From contig JAWKNO010000002.1 in the NCBI GenBank assembly GCA_041391665.1, positions 2,666,001-2,730,000 on the forward strand: a stretch of 64,000 bases of DNA, in the 5' to 3' direction. Positions within the stretch are counted from its first letter, which is position 1; each line of letters starts with the position of its first letter. The position numbers and the translations under genes are program-made. Below, piece by piece: positions 1-9,074 of the stretch. The notes under the pieces are model-generated. The model saw only the letters and a list, made by a program, of their open reading frames with translations. It did not search any database and was not told the origin of the DNA. This stretch comes from Bacteroidia bacterium (GTDB taxonomy: Bacteria; Bacteroidota; Bacteroidia; J057).

Positions 1-1308
1 GACATTCTAAAGCTAGACTCTTACGATCAGATGTTTGAAAAGAAGGGGCATGAACGTGGGGCATCAATTTTAATTTGTCGGATTGGAGGGGATAGCGATC
101 TAAAACTTGAAATCCTCTACCCCAGACTCTTAGAGTTGAACCAAAAGTTAGCGCTTTCCGATGGAACAGATTGGTTGGCAAGAATTTATTTTCATGATAA
201 AGGCTCAAAGGAATTTTTTCGCAACAAGATCAATTTTTTGCTGGGGATAGGTTCCAGAAGTTCTTTGTTAAGCATTCTTGAGGTTTATTATCAAGGGATT
301 TTGGAAAAAGGAATGGCTAAAATGACCGAAGATGATTTTTCAACCCTGAAGAGGATTTTTTCAGAGTTTTCCACCTTAGTAAAATCATCAGAGGAAGGGA
401 CCATTGAGAATAGGATCCACGATAAACTCAGTATCCTGGTGCCTTTGATGGTCAAATCCGACCGAAAGGAATTCCTGCATTACCTGCTAAATTTCCTGTC
501 AAATGCTTGCTCAGGTAAAACTGATCATATTTTGGGCCATTTTTTTGATGCAGAAAATGAATTTGATGAGGAATTCCTGATTGACTTATTGTACAATCAT
601 TCTCCCAATCTTGACATATACCGGGAAGGATATCACCTTGCCAAGATACTTGACTATTTCTTCGCCAAGCGTGGCTTCGATTGGGTTCTTCAATTTAGTG
701 AACGGAGATTGGAGATCAGAGTAGAGCGTGAGGCAGAATACGCCAATACATACTATGGTGTTTACGGAAAAAGGAATTTCGATTTTAATCGACCAGAATT
801 CCTGAAGGATATAGGGAACCAGAATGCAATATTCAAGAGTGCCTTAAAATGGTACATGAAATTAGATTCAGAAAAAGCTCATTTTTTGGTGGAAGACCCT
901 TGGCAAATCTTAAGGACATTTGTGTCTGACACCATTGACATTGATTTCTTAAAAGATGAACTTGGTCATTGGATAGGCAAAAACCAAAATGTCGACACGA
1001 TATTTAGGTTCACATTGGCTCTTGTTTTGTTCCGAAATCAACTCTCTACCCTTCAGCCAAGGATAATAGAAGCAAACAGGATAATTGATCATAATTTCAA
1101 AGATTTGGTTGGCAAAGGAACATTGGATAAATATGACCTTGAGGGAAGGGATACAGCATACATTCAATTTGTACATCTTCTACTCCGGTTCAATGAAGAA
1201 CCATTTATTACGGGAAAGGAACGAACAGCAAAACTTATGTCAGAAATTCTTTTCAGCGAACTCCACCTTTTTCCCAAGTTAGAATTTGAAGATCTATTTG
1301 GGAAATAA
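1..1308 (+). CDS. C-terminal part of a large protein of unknown function
   Basis: The reading frame is open from the first base of the window, so the Met codon at position 31 is probably internal and the gene starts upstream. The visible part, about 435 residues, is soluble, rich in Leu, Phe, Asp and Glu, and has the character of an all-helical repeat scaffold. There is no signal peptide, membrane segment or catalytic motif that I recognise. Such helical tails are common at the C-terminus of large NTPase or STAND-type proteins, but the diagnostic N-terminal half is outside the window, so no function is assigned. It stands alone, followed by a tRNA on the other strand. Confidence 0.75.
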   Translation, partial: DILKLDSYDQMFEKKGHERGASILICRIGGDSDLKLEILYPRLLELNQKLALSDGTDWLARIYFHDKGSKEFFRNKINFLLGIGSRSSLLSILEVYYQGILEKGMAKMTEDDFSTLKRIFSEFSTLVKSSEEGTIENRIHDKLSILVPLMVKSDRKEFLHYLLNFLSNACSGKTDHILGHFFDAENEFDEEFLIDLLYNHSPNLDIYREGYHLAKILDYFFAKRGFDWVLQFSERRLEIRVEREAEYANTYYGVYGKRNFDFNRPEFLKDIGNQNAIFKSALKWYMKLDSEKAHFLVEDPWQILRTFVSDTIDIDFLKDELGHWIGKNQNVDTIFRFTLALVLFRNQLSTLQPRIIEANRIIDHNFKDLVGKGTLDKYDLEGRDTAYIQFVHLLLRFNEEPFITGKERTAKLMSEILFSELHLFPKLEFEDLFGK

Positions 1309-1493
1309 ATAACTTCTTTTCCACATCCACCTTCAGTTACATCCAGTTACTGACTGTTATCTAGGGGTATTGCTAGGAATAGCTTATCCACTTACATTGA
1401 CTTTATGAGTTCAACTTCGGAATATATAGCCACCTGTAAAAACCTGCTTTGTAAGGGTAAGTAAATGAAAAATAATATCACCCCTACAGACGC

Positions 1494-1528
1494 AAAAAAC
1501 GCTTAAATAATTAAATTTAAGCGTTTTT
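1494..1528. terminator. bidirectional intrinsic terminator after tRNA-Asp
   Basis: An A-T-rich hairpin (arms CGCTTAAAT and ATTTAAGCG) is flanked by A-tracts on the left and T-tracts on the right. It can terminate the minus-strand tRNA transcript and any read-through from the plus-strand gene at 1-1308. Confidence 0.7.
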
Positions 1529-1541
1529 CTAATGTTAAAAG

Positions 1542-1615
1542 CGGTCCGGACGGGACTCGAACCCGCGACCCCGTGCGTGACAGGCACGTATTCTAACCAA
1601 CTGAACTACCGAACC
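1542..1615 (-). tRNA. tRNA-Asp (anticodon GTC)
   Basis: On the minus strand the 74-nt gene folds into a full cloverleaf. The acceptor arms are GGTTCGG and CCGGACC, the anticodon loop reads CTGTCAC, the T-loop reads TTCGAGT, and the discriminator base is G as expected for tRNA-Asp. CCA is not encoded. It is the only tRNA I can see in the window. tRNA 3' ends are common integration sites, so the unidentified gene at 1-1308 on that side could belong to an island, but I see no duplicated tRNA end in the window to prove it. Confidence 0.95.
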
Positions 1616-1686
1616 GTTGCAATTCTCAATTGCGTTGCAAAGTTATGTGGTTTTTTCTTTTATGCAATAGTCGGATGAAAAAAATG

Positions 1687-2076
1687 TTAAGAATTATCAC
1701 CTGTTTGTGTGCCGGAAGGCATAATATCCTCTTTTTCAGATACGTAGCTTTCCTGTGTTTTTTCTCTAAATTGTATCTCCCACGGACCCGCCATCCAGTC
1801 AATCGTCCATAGCCCCCACATTCGGGAGATTCCGTCAAACTGACCTTTATAATTTACACTGTGTTTATCAATATACTGCTTAAGGATATTGACCGATAAA
1901 TCCTCAGACAGGATACCGGAAAGGATAAACATTCCTACCACATCGTATCCTGAGCCGGAAATGCTGTTGCCATCGATGGATATCAGAAGTCCTTCCATTT
2001 CCTCGCGGTGGTTATACTGTTTCCACCAGCCTGTACATCGTTTGTGTTCAGCCATAAAACGGATATTATTCACCAA
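1687..2076 (-). CDS. conserved hypothetical protein, 129 aa
   Basis: This small soluble protein has no signal peptide. Glycine- and aromatic-rich motifs (GSGYDVVGMF, KQYIDKHSVNYKG, GLWTIDW) look like a compact beta-sandwich or barrel domain; I recall similar uncharacterised domains in bacteria and fungi but cannot name a family. Its start overlaps the stop of the upstream apiosidase-like gene by 11 bp, so the two are very probably co-transcribed and translationally coupled. Confidence 0.75.
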   Translation of the reverse strand: MVNNIRFMAEHKRCTGWWKQYNHREEMEGLLISIDGNSISGSGYDVVGMFILSGILSEDLSVNILKQYIDKHSVNYKGQFDGISRMWGLWTIDWMAGPWEIQFREKTQESYVSEKEDIMPSGTQTGDNS

Positions 2077-3727
2077 TTCTTTTCCCGATAATAAGCACTT
2101 TCGGTGCGTTGCCCGGAGTTACAAATCTAGCCCCGCTTTCTGTAACACCTTCATCTTCAAACGTTCCTTGTTGAGGATTAAACCATTTCCACGGCAAACC
2201 AGCCGGTAGAGAAGGAATCCTGATTTCGCCCCCCTTGTTGAGATAACTGATATAAAATTTGCCATCAACAGCCAGCAACGGCAGGTTGTTTTCGGTAAGA
2301 TCCCACCGTTTTTCCATATCGGCAAAATCGTAACCGTCGAAAGCTTTTGCCAGATACCCCACATAGCGGCTGCCTTCCATATCGAGGGCTTCCCGCCACG
2401 ATTTGTTTTGGCTGGCCCACGAAGTCCAGCCATCTTCGTCAGGCGAGACTTTCCACTGCCAGATTCCAGCGGCCCCATATACTACGCCCATGGTTCCTCC
2501 TGACATAAGTTGCATCCATGCCTCTTCGCCCTGCCACCATCCGAGGCCATTTTTACCATCGTTCATGCCCTCATAAGTAGGTTCTCCGTTGGCTGATGCT
2601 TTTACCGGAAGGTTGTTGTACATTCGCTCCACCTTGTGGTATAAGTGTTCGCCACCATGGCCTGTTTGAGCCCACTGGAAGTCGAGCCAGTTTTCGGCCT
2701 GCCAGGCTTTGTTGTAGTGTTCGCAGTGTTTGAGCGGGTTGTTGATGGCCCATTCGGCAATATAGTCATCACAGGGGTTGTAATGAAGGCCTGTAGGCTG
2801 GTGGTAACAGTCCCATTTTTCCATCATTTCACCACTTTCCTTTACGCCGGGGTCTATGCCGCCATTATCACCTGCAAGAAGCCAAAATGCCGGTTTGCTT
2901 CCATAACGGGCGAGGAGGTATTTGCAGTAACGCACGTACTCATCCGGATCGATGGTATTTCCCAGCACATCCAGTCCTTTCCAGCCAAAACCGTGAAAAA
3001 CAGGTTGATAGACAGGCACAATTTCATGATCAATGAGGATATCGGTCAGGGAATCGAGGTATTGAAAATAGCCGGGGTTTAATTGATTGATGTGCCCATC
3101 GGCCAGGTCTGCAAATCCACGGGTAAAACCCATGGGCGTATTTCTGGCATCAGGGCCTTCGGCATGCATGTCTGGCTGTACGCTCATGAGGAGGGCCGCG
3201 TTAAAGCCCTTTTGCTGGCGGTCAGTTGCATAGACGGTTACCTGGTCGGTGGTTGCCCGGAAAGGAATAGACCAGGGGGTATCTCCAATCAGTAAAAAGG
3301 AAGTACCGTCGTGGTGAACGACGTTTCTTTTCCCCGGCGACATTTTTAGCAGACCATGAGTAGAGAAACGGTTGCTGTTGGAGGCAGGCACTGCCCGGAT
3401 TTTACCCGTTTTCCCGTGAAGATTTTGATCATTTTCCGGAGAGGCGTAGGTTTTCCATTGCCAGGTGGAGTGATTGTCGGGAGATGCAAACCGAATTTTC
3501 CAGGTATTTCCGCCATCCCAGAATCCGGGCCGGACAAGAGTTTCACCAGATTCGTTGGAGAATGAGGCCCAGAGCTCTACGTCTGAATAGGGATTCGCGT
3601 AGGTATTTTCCGTGTGAAGAGATATTTCGAAGGTTTCCCATTGAGGGATTTGGGGTATGGATTCACAAGCCATAAATGCGGCTATCCAAAATAACAGGAA
3701 AAATCGAGCGAAAGGATTGGAGGGCAT
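2066..3727 (-). CDS. apiosidase-like (DUF4038) glycoside hydrolase lipoprotein
   Basis: A 553-aa lipoprotein: a hydrophobic N-terminus ends in lipobox FMAC with Cys21. Domain order by similarity is DUF5060-like beta-sandwich (about residues 30-110), a DUF4038 TIM-barrel domain (about 125-440; this family includes GH140 apiosidases, and Trp/Asp/Glu-rich motifs such as LLIGDTPW are visible), and a C-terminal domain of the putative collagen-binding type (about 455-550). It probably acts on plant or algal side-chain sugars at the cell surface, but the substrate cannot be read from the sequence. It overlaps the downstream 129-aa gene. An array of short repeats lies upstream, so its promoter must lie close to the start or within the array. 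Confidence 0.85.
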   Translation of the reverse strand: MPSNPFARFFLLFWIAAFMACESIPQIPQWETFEISLHTENTYANPYSDVELWASFSNESGETLVRPGFWDGGNTWKIRFASPDNHSTWQWKTYASPENDQNLHGKTGKIRAVPASNSNRFSTHGLLKMSPGKRNVVHHDGTSFLLIGDTPWSIPFRATTDQVTVYATDRQQKGFNAALLMSVQPDMHAEGPDARNTPMGFTRGFADLADGHINQLNPGYFQYLDSLTDILIDHEIVPVYQPVFHGFGWKGLDVLGNTIDPDEYVRYCKYLLARYGSKPAFWLLAGDNGGIDPGVKESGEMMEKWDCYHQPTGLHYNPCDDYIAEWAINNPLKHCEHYNKAWQAENWLDFQWAQTGHGGEHLYHKVERMYNNLPVKASANGEPTYEGMNDGKNGLGWWQGEEAWMQLMSGGTMGVVYGAAGIWQWKVSPDEDGWTSWASQNKSWREALDMEGSRYVGYLAKAFDGYDFADMEKRWDLTENNLPLLAVDGKFYISYLNKGGEIRIPSLPAGLPWKWFNPQQGTFEDEGVTESGARFVTPGNAPKVLIIGKRIGE

Positions 3728-3885
3728 GGGTTTTGGTTTTTGCCCTAAAATAAGGTTTGATTTTGAAAAATGCAGGAAAATAGGAGAAAAGGTGAAGAAG
3801 GATGAGTGGTTTTCGCGAACTGCAGTCGCAGAGTTCTTTAGGGCAGGTTTGAAACAGATTTTAGATTGATGTTATGGTTTAATGG

Positions 3886-5270
3886 GTTGATTGTCAGTGT
3901 TTTGTGGGTTTTTTGTATCCGTTTGTAACGGTTTGTAAGGGTTTCCAACGGATTGTAACGGATTGCAACGGTTTTTTTGTGGTAATTATTTGATTATCAT
4001 TAGTTTATGATTTTTTATATCCGTTTATAACGGTTATTTGATGGATGGGTAATTTGTTGATTATCAGGATTTTAATAATTATTATACGGAATTATCAACT
4101 TATTGGGATAAACCACGAAGGACACCAGGAAGCCACGAGGGACACAAAGCACAGTTTCCTTGTGTCCTTTGTGAGGCCTTTGTGAGTCTGCTTATGCAGA
4201 TGGTTTCTGCTTCGCTTCGGAAAGATTACCTTCTCCCAATTGCTTTACAATTCCGTTATTATATCGTTTGTAACGGTTTGTAGCGGATTGAAACGGATTT
4301 TAAACGGTTTTGGGGGGTAATTGGTTGATTATCAAAAATTTAACAATCTATGTATCCGTTGGAAACGGTTTGAAACGGTTTTTAGTAGTAATTATTTGAT
4401 TATCAGTATTTTATGATTTTTTTTATCCGTTTGAAACGGTTTGAAACGGTTTGAAACGGTTTGAAACGGTTTGTAACGGATTTCAGATTGCAATGTCTTG
4501 ATTATCAATGTTTTGTAAATTTCTGTATCCGTTTGAAACGGTTTGTAACGGATTTTAGATTGATGGTATGGTTTAATTGGTTGATTACCAGGGTTTTATA
4601 TGTTTCTGTATCCGTTTGCAACGGTTTTTTTTTGGAGGAATTTCCTGATTATCAGGATTTTACTAATTATTATACCGTTTGAAACGGTTTGTAACGGATT
4701 CCAGCCGATTCCAACGGATTGTAACGGTTTCCAACGGTTTTCAACGGATTGTAACGGTTTCCAACGAATTATAACGGTTTCCAACGGATTTCAACGGATT
4801 TCAACGGTTTTCAACGGATTGTAACGGTTTCCAACGGATTCTAACGGTTTCCAACGGTTTTCAACGGATTCTAACGGTTTCCAACGGTTTCCAACGGTTT
4901 CCAACGGATTCTACCGGTTTGTAGCGGATTCCAGCCGATTCCAACGGTTGGTTTCCAACGGTTTTCAACGGATTGTAACGGTTTCCAATGGTTTGTAACG
5001 GATTGTAACGGTTTCCAACGGTTTGTAACGGATTCTAACGGTTTGTAACGGATTCCAGCCGATTCCAACTGATTGTAACGGATTCCAGCCGATTCCAACT
5101 GATTGTAACGGTTTCCAACGGTTTTCAACGGATTCCAACGGTTGGTTTCCAACGGATTCCAACGGTTGGTTTCCAACGGTTGGAAACGGATTTCAACGGT
5201 TTCCAGCCGATTCCAACGGTTTCTAACGGATTCCAGCCGATTCCAACGGTTTCAACCGCTCCAACCGTTT
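3886..5270. repeat. array of degenerate 10-bp repeats (AACGG-phased)
   Basis: This 1.4 kb gene-free region is built from the decamer (T/A)TT(N)NNAACGG. From about 4675 to 5255 it runs almost without interruption, roughly 58 units of exactly 10 bp such as TTTCCAACGG, ATTGTAACGG and TTTGAAACGG, with a few longer joints (GGTTGGTTTCC). The left part (3886-4675) has a higher-order unit, seen about eight times, that starts with TGATTATCA, continues with TTTTA and ends in TATCCGTTTG before a short run of decamers. A miniature element is inserted at 4087-4255. Reading frames inside the array are by-products of the repeat. Function unknown. Confidence 0.9.
4087..4255. mobile_element. MITE-like element, copy 1 (169 bp)
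   Basis: The ends are imperfect terminal inverted repeats (CGGAATTATCAACTTATTGG on the left; on the reversed right end CGGAATTGTAAAGCAATTGG). It is flanked by a perfect 8-bp direct repeat TTATTATA (4079-4086 and 4256-4263). An uninterrupted unit of the surrounding array (around 4665) shows what the empty site looked like. The interior is non-coding with CACGAAGG/CACGAGGG motifs and a short hairpin around CTGCTTATGCAG. Two more copies occur at 45743-47323 and 62633-62942. Confidence 0.85.
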
Positions 5271-5310
5271 CCGCCCTCATAACCCCTCACGCCTTTTCCC
5301 CGCCCCCCCC

Positions 5311-5355
5311 AAAAAAAAACGGGCATGCAACTACCTGGTGTTAGTTCCATGCCCG
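5311..5355 (-). terminator. intrinsic terminator of the YceI gene
   Basis: On the minus strand the arms CGGGCATG and CATGCCCG form a hairpin followed directly by nine T residues, 20 bp after the stop codon of the YceI gene. Confidence 0.85.
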
Positions 5356-5376
5356 GAGAATCAGCGCTGAAATTGC

Positions 5377-5925
5377 CTATGCCTTAGCCAATTGTACGCT
5401 GATCATCAGTTTTACATCTTCTCCTACCAACAGCCCACCTGATTCGGTTACTGCATTCCATGTGAGGTTGAAGTCTTTGCGGTTGATATTTCCGGTAATC
5501 TCAAATCCTGCTTTGCTGTTGCCCCATGGATCTTTTACCGTCCCATTGTAATCTACATCAAGTGTAACTGTTTTGGTGATGTCGCGAATTTTCAGGTCTC
5601 CGGTCAGTTTGTAGTCGCCGGAAGCTGTTTTACTCAACAATCCGTTGCTGAATACCAGGTGCGAATATTTTTCTGCTGAGAAAAAATCGTCTGACTTAAG
5701 GTGTGCATCGCGGTCTGCATTGTTGGTGCTAATGCTGTTTACATCAATGCTGAAGCTGATCTCTGCATCACTGAAGTCGTCCTGATCTGCATATACCGCG
5801 CCTTCAAATTTGCTGAATGTACCGGTAACTGTCGTGATGACCAGGTGCTTTACCTTGAAAGTTACTTCTGTATGTGCCGGATCAATGGCCCATTGGGTTT
5901 TGGTGGATACTTGTGCGTTTGCCAT
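5377..5925 (-). CDS. YceI-like lipocalin-fold protein
   Basis: A 182-aa protein of the YceI family, an eight-stranded lipocalin-like barrel that binds polyisoprenoid or amphiphilic molecules. Typical motifs are the opening WAIDPAHTEVTFKVKHL, GTFSKFEG near residue 36, and DPWGNSKAGFEITG near 130. I see no clear signal peptide, although most homologues are periplasmic; the N-terminus MANAQVSTKTQ suggests a cytoplasmic version. It is a single-gene unit with its own terminator. Confidence 0.9.
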   Translation of the reverse strand: MANAQVSTKTQWAIDPAHTEVTFKVKHLVITTVTGTFSKFEGAVYADQDDFSDAEISFSIDVNSISTNNADRDAHLKSDDFFSAEKYSHLVFSNGLLSKTASGDYKLTGDLKIRDITKTVTLDVDYNGTVKDPWGNSKAGFEITGNINRKDFNLTWNAVTESGGLLVGEDVKLMISVQLAKA

Positions 5926-6043
5926 AAGAATTTTTGTTTGGTAAATGATGATTGACTTAACAACACAAAGTTCGCCCGCTCAATTACCCAAAACATTGAA
6001 CCAGGTTAAGAAATCTTTTTATTTTTTATATCGGTTTTCCTCT

Positions 6044-8719
6044 TTACTCCGAACGCAAACTTCCGGCTGGATTGGTCAATACAGCTCTGACAGATTCGTA
6101 ACTGATGGTTAAAACTGCAATGAGGACAGTGGAAATACTGGCAATCAGGAAAATGTCCCAGTTCATATCAATTTTATAGGTATATTCTTTTAACCATAGA
6201 TTCATCATGTACCACCCCACAGGTATAGCAAGTATGATCGAAATGAATACTAGTTTTAAATAGTTGAAAGTCAGCATACCCAACAGATTGCCAAACGATG
6301 CACCCAACACTTTCCGGATGCTGATTTCCTTTCGCCGCTGCTCCACCATAAACGCTGAAAGGGCAAATAAACCCAAACAGGCAATGATCATCGCTAAAAT
6401 CGCAAAACTGGTGAAAATTCGCCCTGTTTGCTGTACGTCTTTATACATTTGGGCATATCGTTCATCTAAAAATGTATATCGGATCGGCTGGTTGGGCGCA
6501 AATTCATCCCAAACGGCGGTAACTGACTGAAGGGTTGCTCTCATATCTTCTGATTGGACCTTCACGGAAACAATCGAACCATAATTGTTTTTAACAAAAC
6601 AGAGCGGCCGAATCTCTCCCTTGAGCGACTCAAAATGAAAGTCCTCTACTACGCCTACGACCGTATAAACCTGCCAGTTCTGTATCCGCGCTCCCACAGG
6701 GTTTGCCAGCCCTAGTTCCCGGGCCATTTTCTGATTGATAATAATTGCCTGGGAATCTGAGGACATTTCTTTCTCAAAATCTCTTCCATCTATGATTTTC
6801 ATCCCCATCGTGGAAATATAATCCTCATCCACCTGCCATTTCTGTGCGCCTACGGATTTGTCTTCCTTCGATTTGCCTTCCTTCCAGAATGGATTTTGAT
6901 CGCGTTTGGTTCCTTCCACCGGTAGAAAATCGCTGATGGTTACGTTTTGTACTTCCGGAAGTCGCTGGAGTTCGCTTTTGAATGAAATTTGTTTTTGGCC
7001 CAACGTGTTGACTCCCTGAATCATCACTACCTGCTCTTTGTCATATCCTAGTTTGGTGTTGAGGATAAACTGCATTTGACGATAAATGACAAAAGTGCCT
7101 ATAATCAGTATGATGGAAATGGAAAACTGAAACACTACCATCGTACTTCGGATGCCGCTGCTTTTACTCCCGCGACTGAGGTTTCCTTTTAAAATTTCTA
7201 TGGGCTTAAAGCCTGAAAGATAAAAGGAGGGATAAATGCCCGCCAATAGTCCTATTACTCCTGCACAAAGCAAGGTGAGTGGGATGAGCCACCATTCATT
7301 CCATGGGAAAACCATCGATTTGCCTGAAAGCATATTAAACAATGGCAAAACCAGCCATGCCAGTGCAATTCCCAACACAAAAGAAATCAGACTGTAGAGC
7401 ATGGATTCTGTTAAAAACTGGCTGATCAGATGGCTTTTGTAAGAGCCGATGACTTTCCTTAACCCGACCTCTCGTGCCCGATTGGCAGATTTGGCTGTTG
7501 ACAAGTTGATAAAATTAATGCAGGCGAGGAGGAGAATAAAAAGGGCTACAACCCCAAACAGCCATACAAAACGAATGTCTCCGTTTTTTACCATATCGTG
7601 CATTTCTACCGATCGCAAATAGATATCTGGCACAGGCTGAAGGCGAAATTTTTGGTATTTCTCTACATCTTCCAGCATTTGATCCCCTGTTTCTTTTAAA
7701 TAACCTACATAATAGGTCTCTTTGATCGCATCCAATTTCTCCTCCAAATCAAGCGGATTGGTTCCCTCCACGAGTTGAACATATACGTTGTAATTCCATG
7801 AGCCCCAGGTTGTTTGTTCGCCTTCCCAAAACTCCTCCTCAGTCAGGGTAATCAAAAAATCATAATCCAGGTGAGAGTTTCTGGGGAAATTTTCCATCAC
7901 TCCGCCGATTGTAAATGGACGGTTTGTTTCCTCATTGAGAATAATGGTCTCTCCCACCGGGTTTTGACTGGGGAAATATTTTTCGGCTTTATTTCTGGAT
8001 ATGACAATTGTATGGGGCTCTGCCAGCGCCGTTTCCTGGTTTCCATAGATCATGGGGATTTCCAGTATTTCGAGCAATGTCTGGTCTACATAGGCAAATC
8101 CTTCTTCGTAGGCATTCTGTAATTGATCTTCCCGCCTGAACTGGTTGCTCCCGGCGAAAAAAAAGTCATAAGGAATGAGCCTGCCCGATTTTTCCACTTC
8201 GGGATAATCGTTTTTCATGATTTTGGCCATAGAAGCCGGAAAAGAAAGCCATTTTTCGTCGTGTTCTTCGTTTTTAAACGCATTATAAACCCGGTAGATA
8301 TTGCCTTTGTTGGTATAAAACTGGTCATAACTCAGCTCGTCCCGCATATACAATGCAATAAGAAAACATGCCGCAATACCTAGCGTAAATCCCCCGATTT
8401 TGATGACCGAATACATTTTATTTCTTAGCAAATTTCTCCAGCCGATGATAAAATAGTTTTGAAACATGGCGTATTGATTTAAATTTCCAATGATGGGATG
8501 CCGCACGGCAAATGGTCTGAGATAGTTCAAGACCTGAAACCAGTAATTGAGTTTTGCCCGGAATGGCGACTGTTTTTCCTGTAGTGAATAAAATTTTTCA
8601 TCCAGATCACCCAAAACTTCTTCTGCCAGTTCTGCTTTCAGAAACCAGCATAAGAATTTTTCCGCAAGCGGGGGCGGTGAAACGGGGGTTGTTTTTGCGG
8701 TGTTTTCCTTCGGTTTCAT
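6044..8719 (-). CDS. MacB/FtsX-type ABC transporter permease with N-terminal prefix domain
   Basis: An 891-aa inner-membrane protein. The first about 90 residues form the soluble prefix domain typical of permeases encoded next to PadR regulators. They are followed by two FtsX/MacB-like halves, each with a periplasmic MacB core domain and membrane helices (first helix near residue 108; the conserved REVGLRKVIGS and KEISIRKVLGA motifs close the halves). No ATPase is encoded beside it, as is common for these Bacteroidota permeases. It overlaps the PadR gene by 4 bp (ATGA), so PadR very likely regulates it. Substrate unknown; macrolide/peptide efflux or lipoprotein handling are family-level guesses. 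Confidence 0.9.
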   Translation of the reverse strand: MKPKENTAKTTPVSPPPLAEKFLCWFLKAELAEEVLGDLDEKFYSLQEKQSPFRAKLNYWFQVLNYLRPFAVRHPIIGNLNQYAMFQNYFIIGWRNLLRNKMYSVIKIGGFTLGIAACFLIALYMRDELSYDQFYTNKGNIYRVYNAFKNEEHDEKWLSFPASMAKIMKNDYPEVEKSGRLIPYDFFFAGSNQFRREDQLQNAYEEGFAYVDQTLLEILEIPMIYGNQETALAEPHTIVISRNKAEKYFPSQNPVGETIILNEETNRPFTIGGVMENFPRNSHLDYDFLITLTEEEFWEGEQTTWGSWNYNVYVQLVEGTNPLDLEEKLDAIKETYYVGYLKETGDQMLEDVEKYQKFRLQPVPDIYLRSVEMHDMVKNGDIRFVWLFGVVALFILLLACINFINLSTAKSANRAREVGLRKVIGSYKSHLISQFLTESMLYSLISFVLGIALAWLVLPLFNMLSGKSMVFPWNEWWLIPLTLLCAGVIGLLAGIYPSFYLSGFKPIEILKGNLSRGSKSSGIRSTMVVFQFSISIILIIGTFVIYRQMQFILNTKLGYDKEQVVMIQGVNTLGQKQISFKSELQRLPEVQNVTISDFLPVEGTKRDQNPFWKEGKSKEDKSVGAQKWQVDEDYISTMGMKIIDGRDFEKEMSSDSQAIIINQKMARELGLANPVGARIQNWQVYTVVGVVEDFHFESLKGEIRPLCFVKNNYGSIVSVKVQSEDMRATLQSVTAVWDEFAPNQPIRYTFLDERYAQMYKDVQQTGRIFTSFAILAMIIACLGLFALSAFMVEQRRKEISIRKVLGASFGNLLGMLTFNYLKLVFISIILAIPVGWYMMNLWLKEYTYKIDMNWDIFLIASISTVLIAVLTISYESVRAVLTNPAGSLRSE

Positions 8720-9066
8720 GGAGAAATTTCCCAGTTAAGGTTGTCAGAGGCAAAATCGGGATATTGTTTCCATAGCGATAGTTTGAAATCGCGGGAGGCT
8801 GCCAATGCACTCTGACCAGAAGCTGTAATGGTATAAATCCGCTTTCTTCTTCCGCCTCGTTCTGCGGTCGAACTGCCCATTTCAGACTTCAGAAATCCTT
8901 TGTCTGCCAGTCGGCTGAGGGTAGAATGTACAGCACCGATAGACACAGGTCTTGCAGTTTGCGTTTCAAATTCTTCGGCAATCTTAAAAGCGTACGCTTC
9001 TTCCCCCAATATGCCCGCGAGCAACAGGATGGTTTCTTCAAAATCGCCTAGCCGGGTCTCTTTCAT
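8716..9066 (-). CDS. PadR-family transcriptional repressor
   Basis: A winged-helix protein of about 116 residues starting MKETRLGDFEE. I prefer the ATG at 9066 over one at 9099, because the extra 11 residues would be encoded inside the inverted repeat upstream and the family normally starts at this position. Family features are ETILLLAGILGEEAYAF, the recognition helix around GAVHSTLSRLADKGF and the wing RKRIYTIT. It overlaps the downstream permease gene by 4 bp. A perfect 17-bp inverted repeat directly upstream is the obvious operator for autoregulation. Confidence 0.9.
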   Translation of the reverse strand: MKETRLGDFEETILLLAGILGEEAYAFKIAEEFETQTARPVSIGAVHSTLSRLADKGFLKSEMGSSTAERGGRRKRIYTITASGQSALAASRDFKLSLWKQYPDFASDNLNWEISP

Positions 9067-9074
9067 TATGGTAC

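Noticed and set aside
4596..4824. Iteron-type replication origin in the repeat array
   Set aside because: No rep gene, dnaA box cluster or partition gene is nearby; there is no support beyond the presence of short repeats.
4461..5176. Open frames inside the decamer array (for example products rich in NRWKPLQSV on the minus strand)
   Set aside because: They arise because a 10-bp repeat read three times gives a 30-bp periodic frame; several frames on both strands are open at once and none has a start context or family resemblance.
3886..5270. CRISPR array
   Set aside because: Units are 10 bp with no unique spacers, and there are no cas genes in the window.
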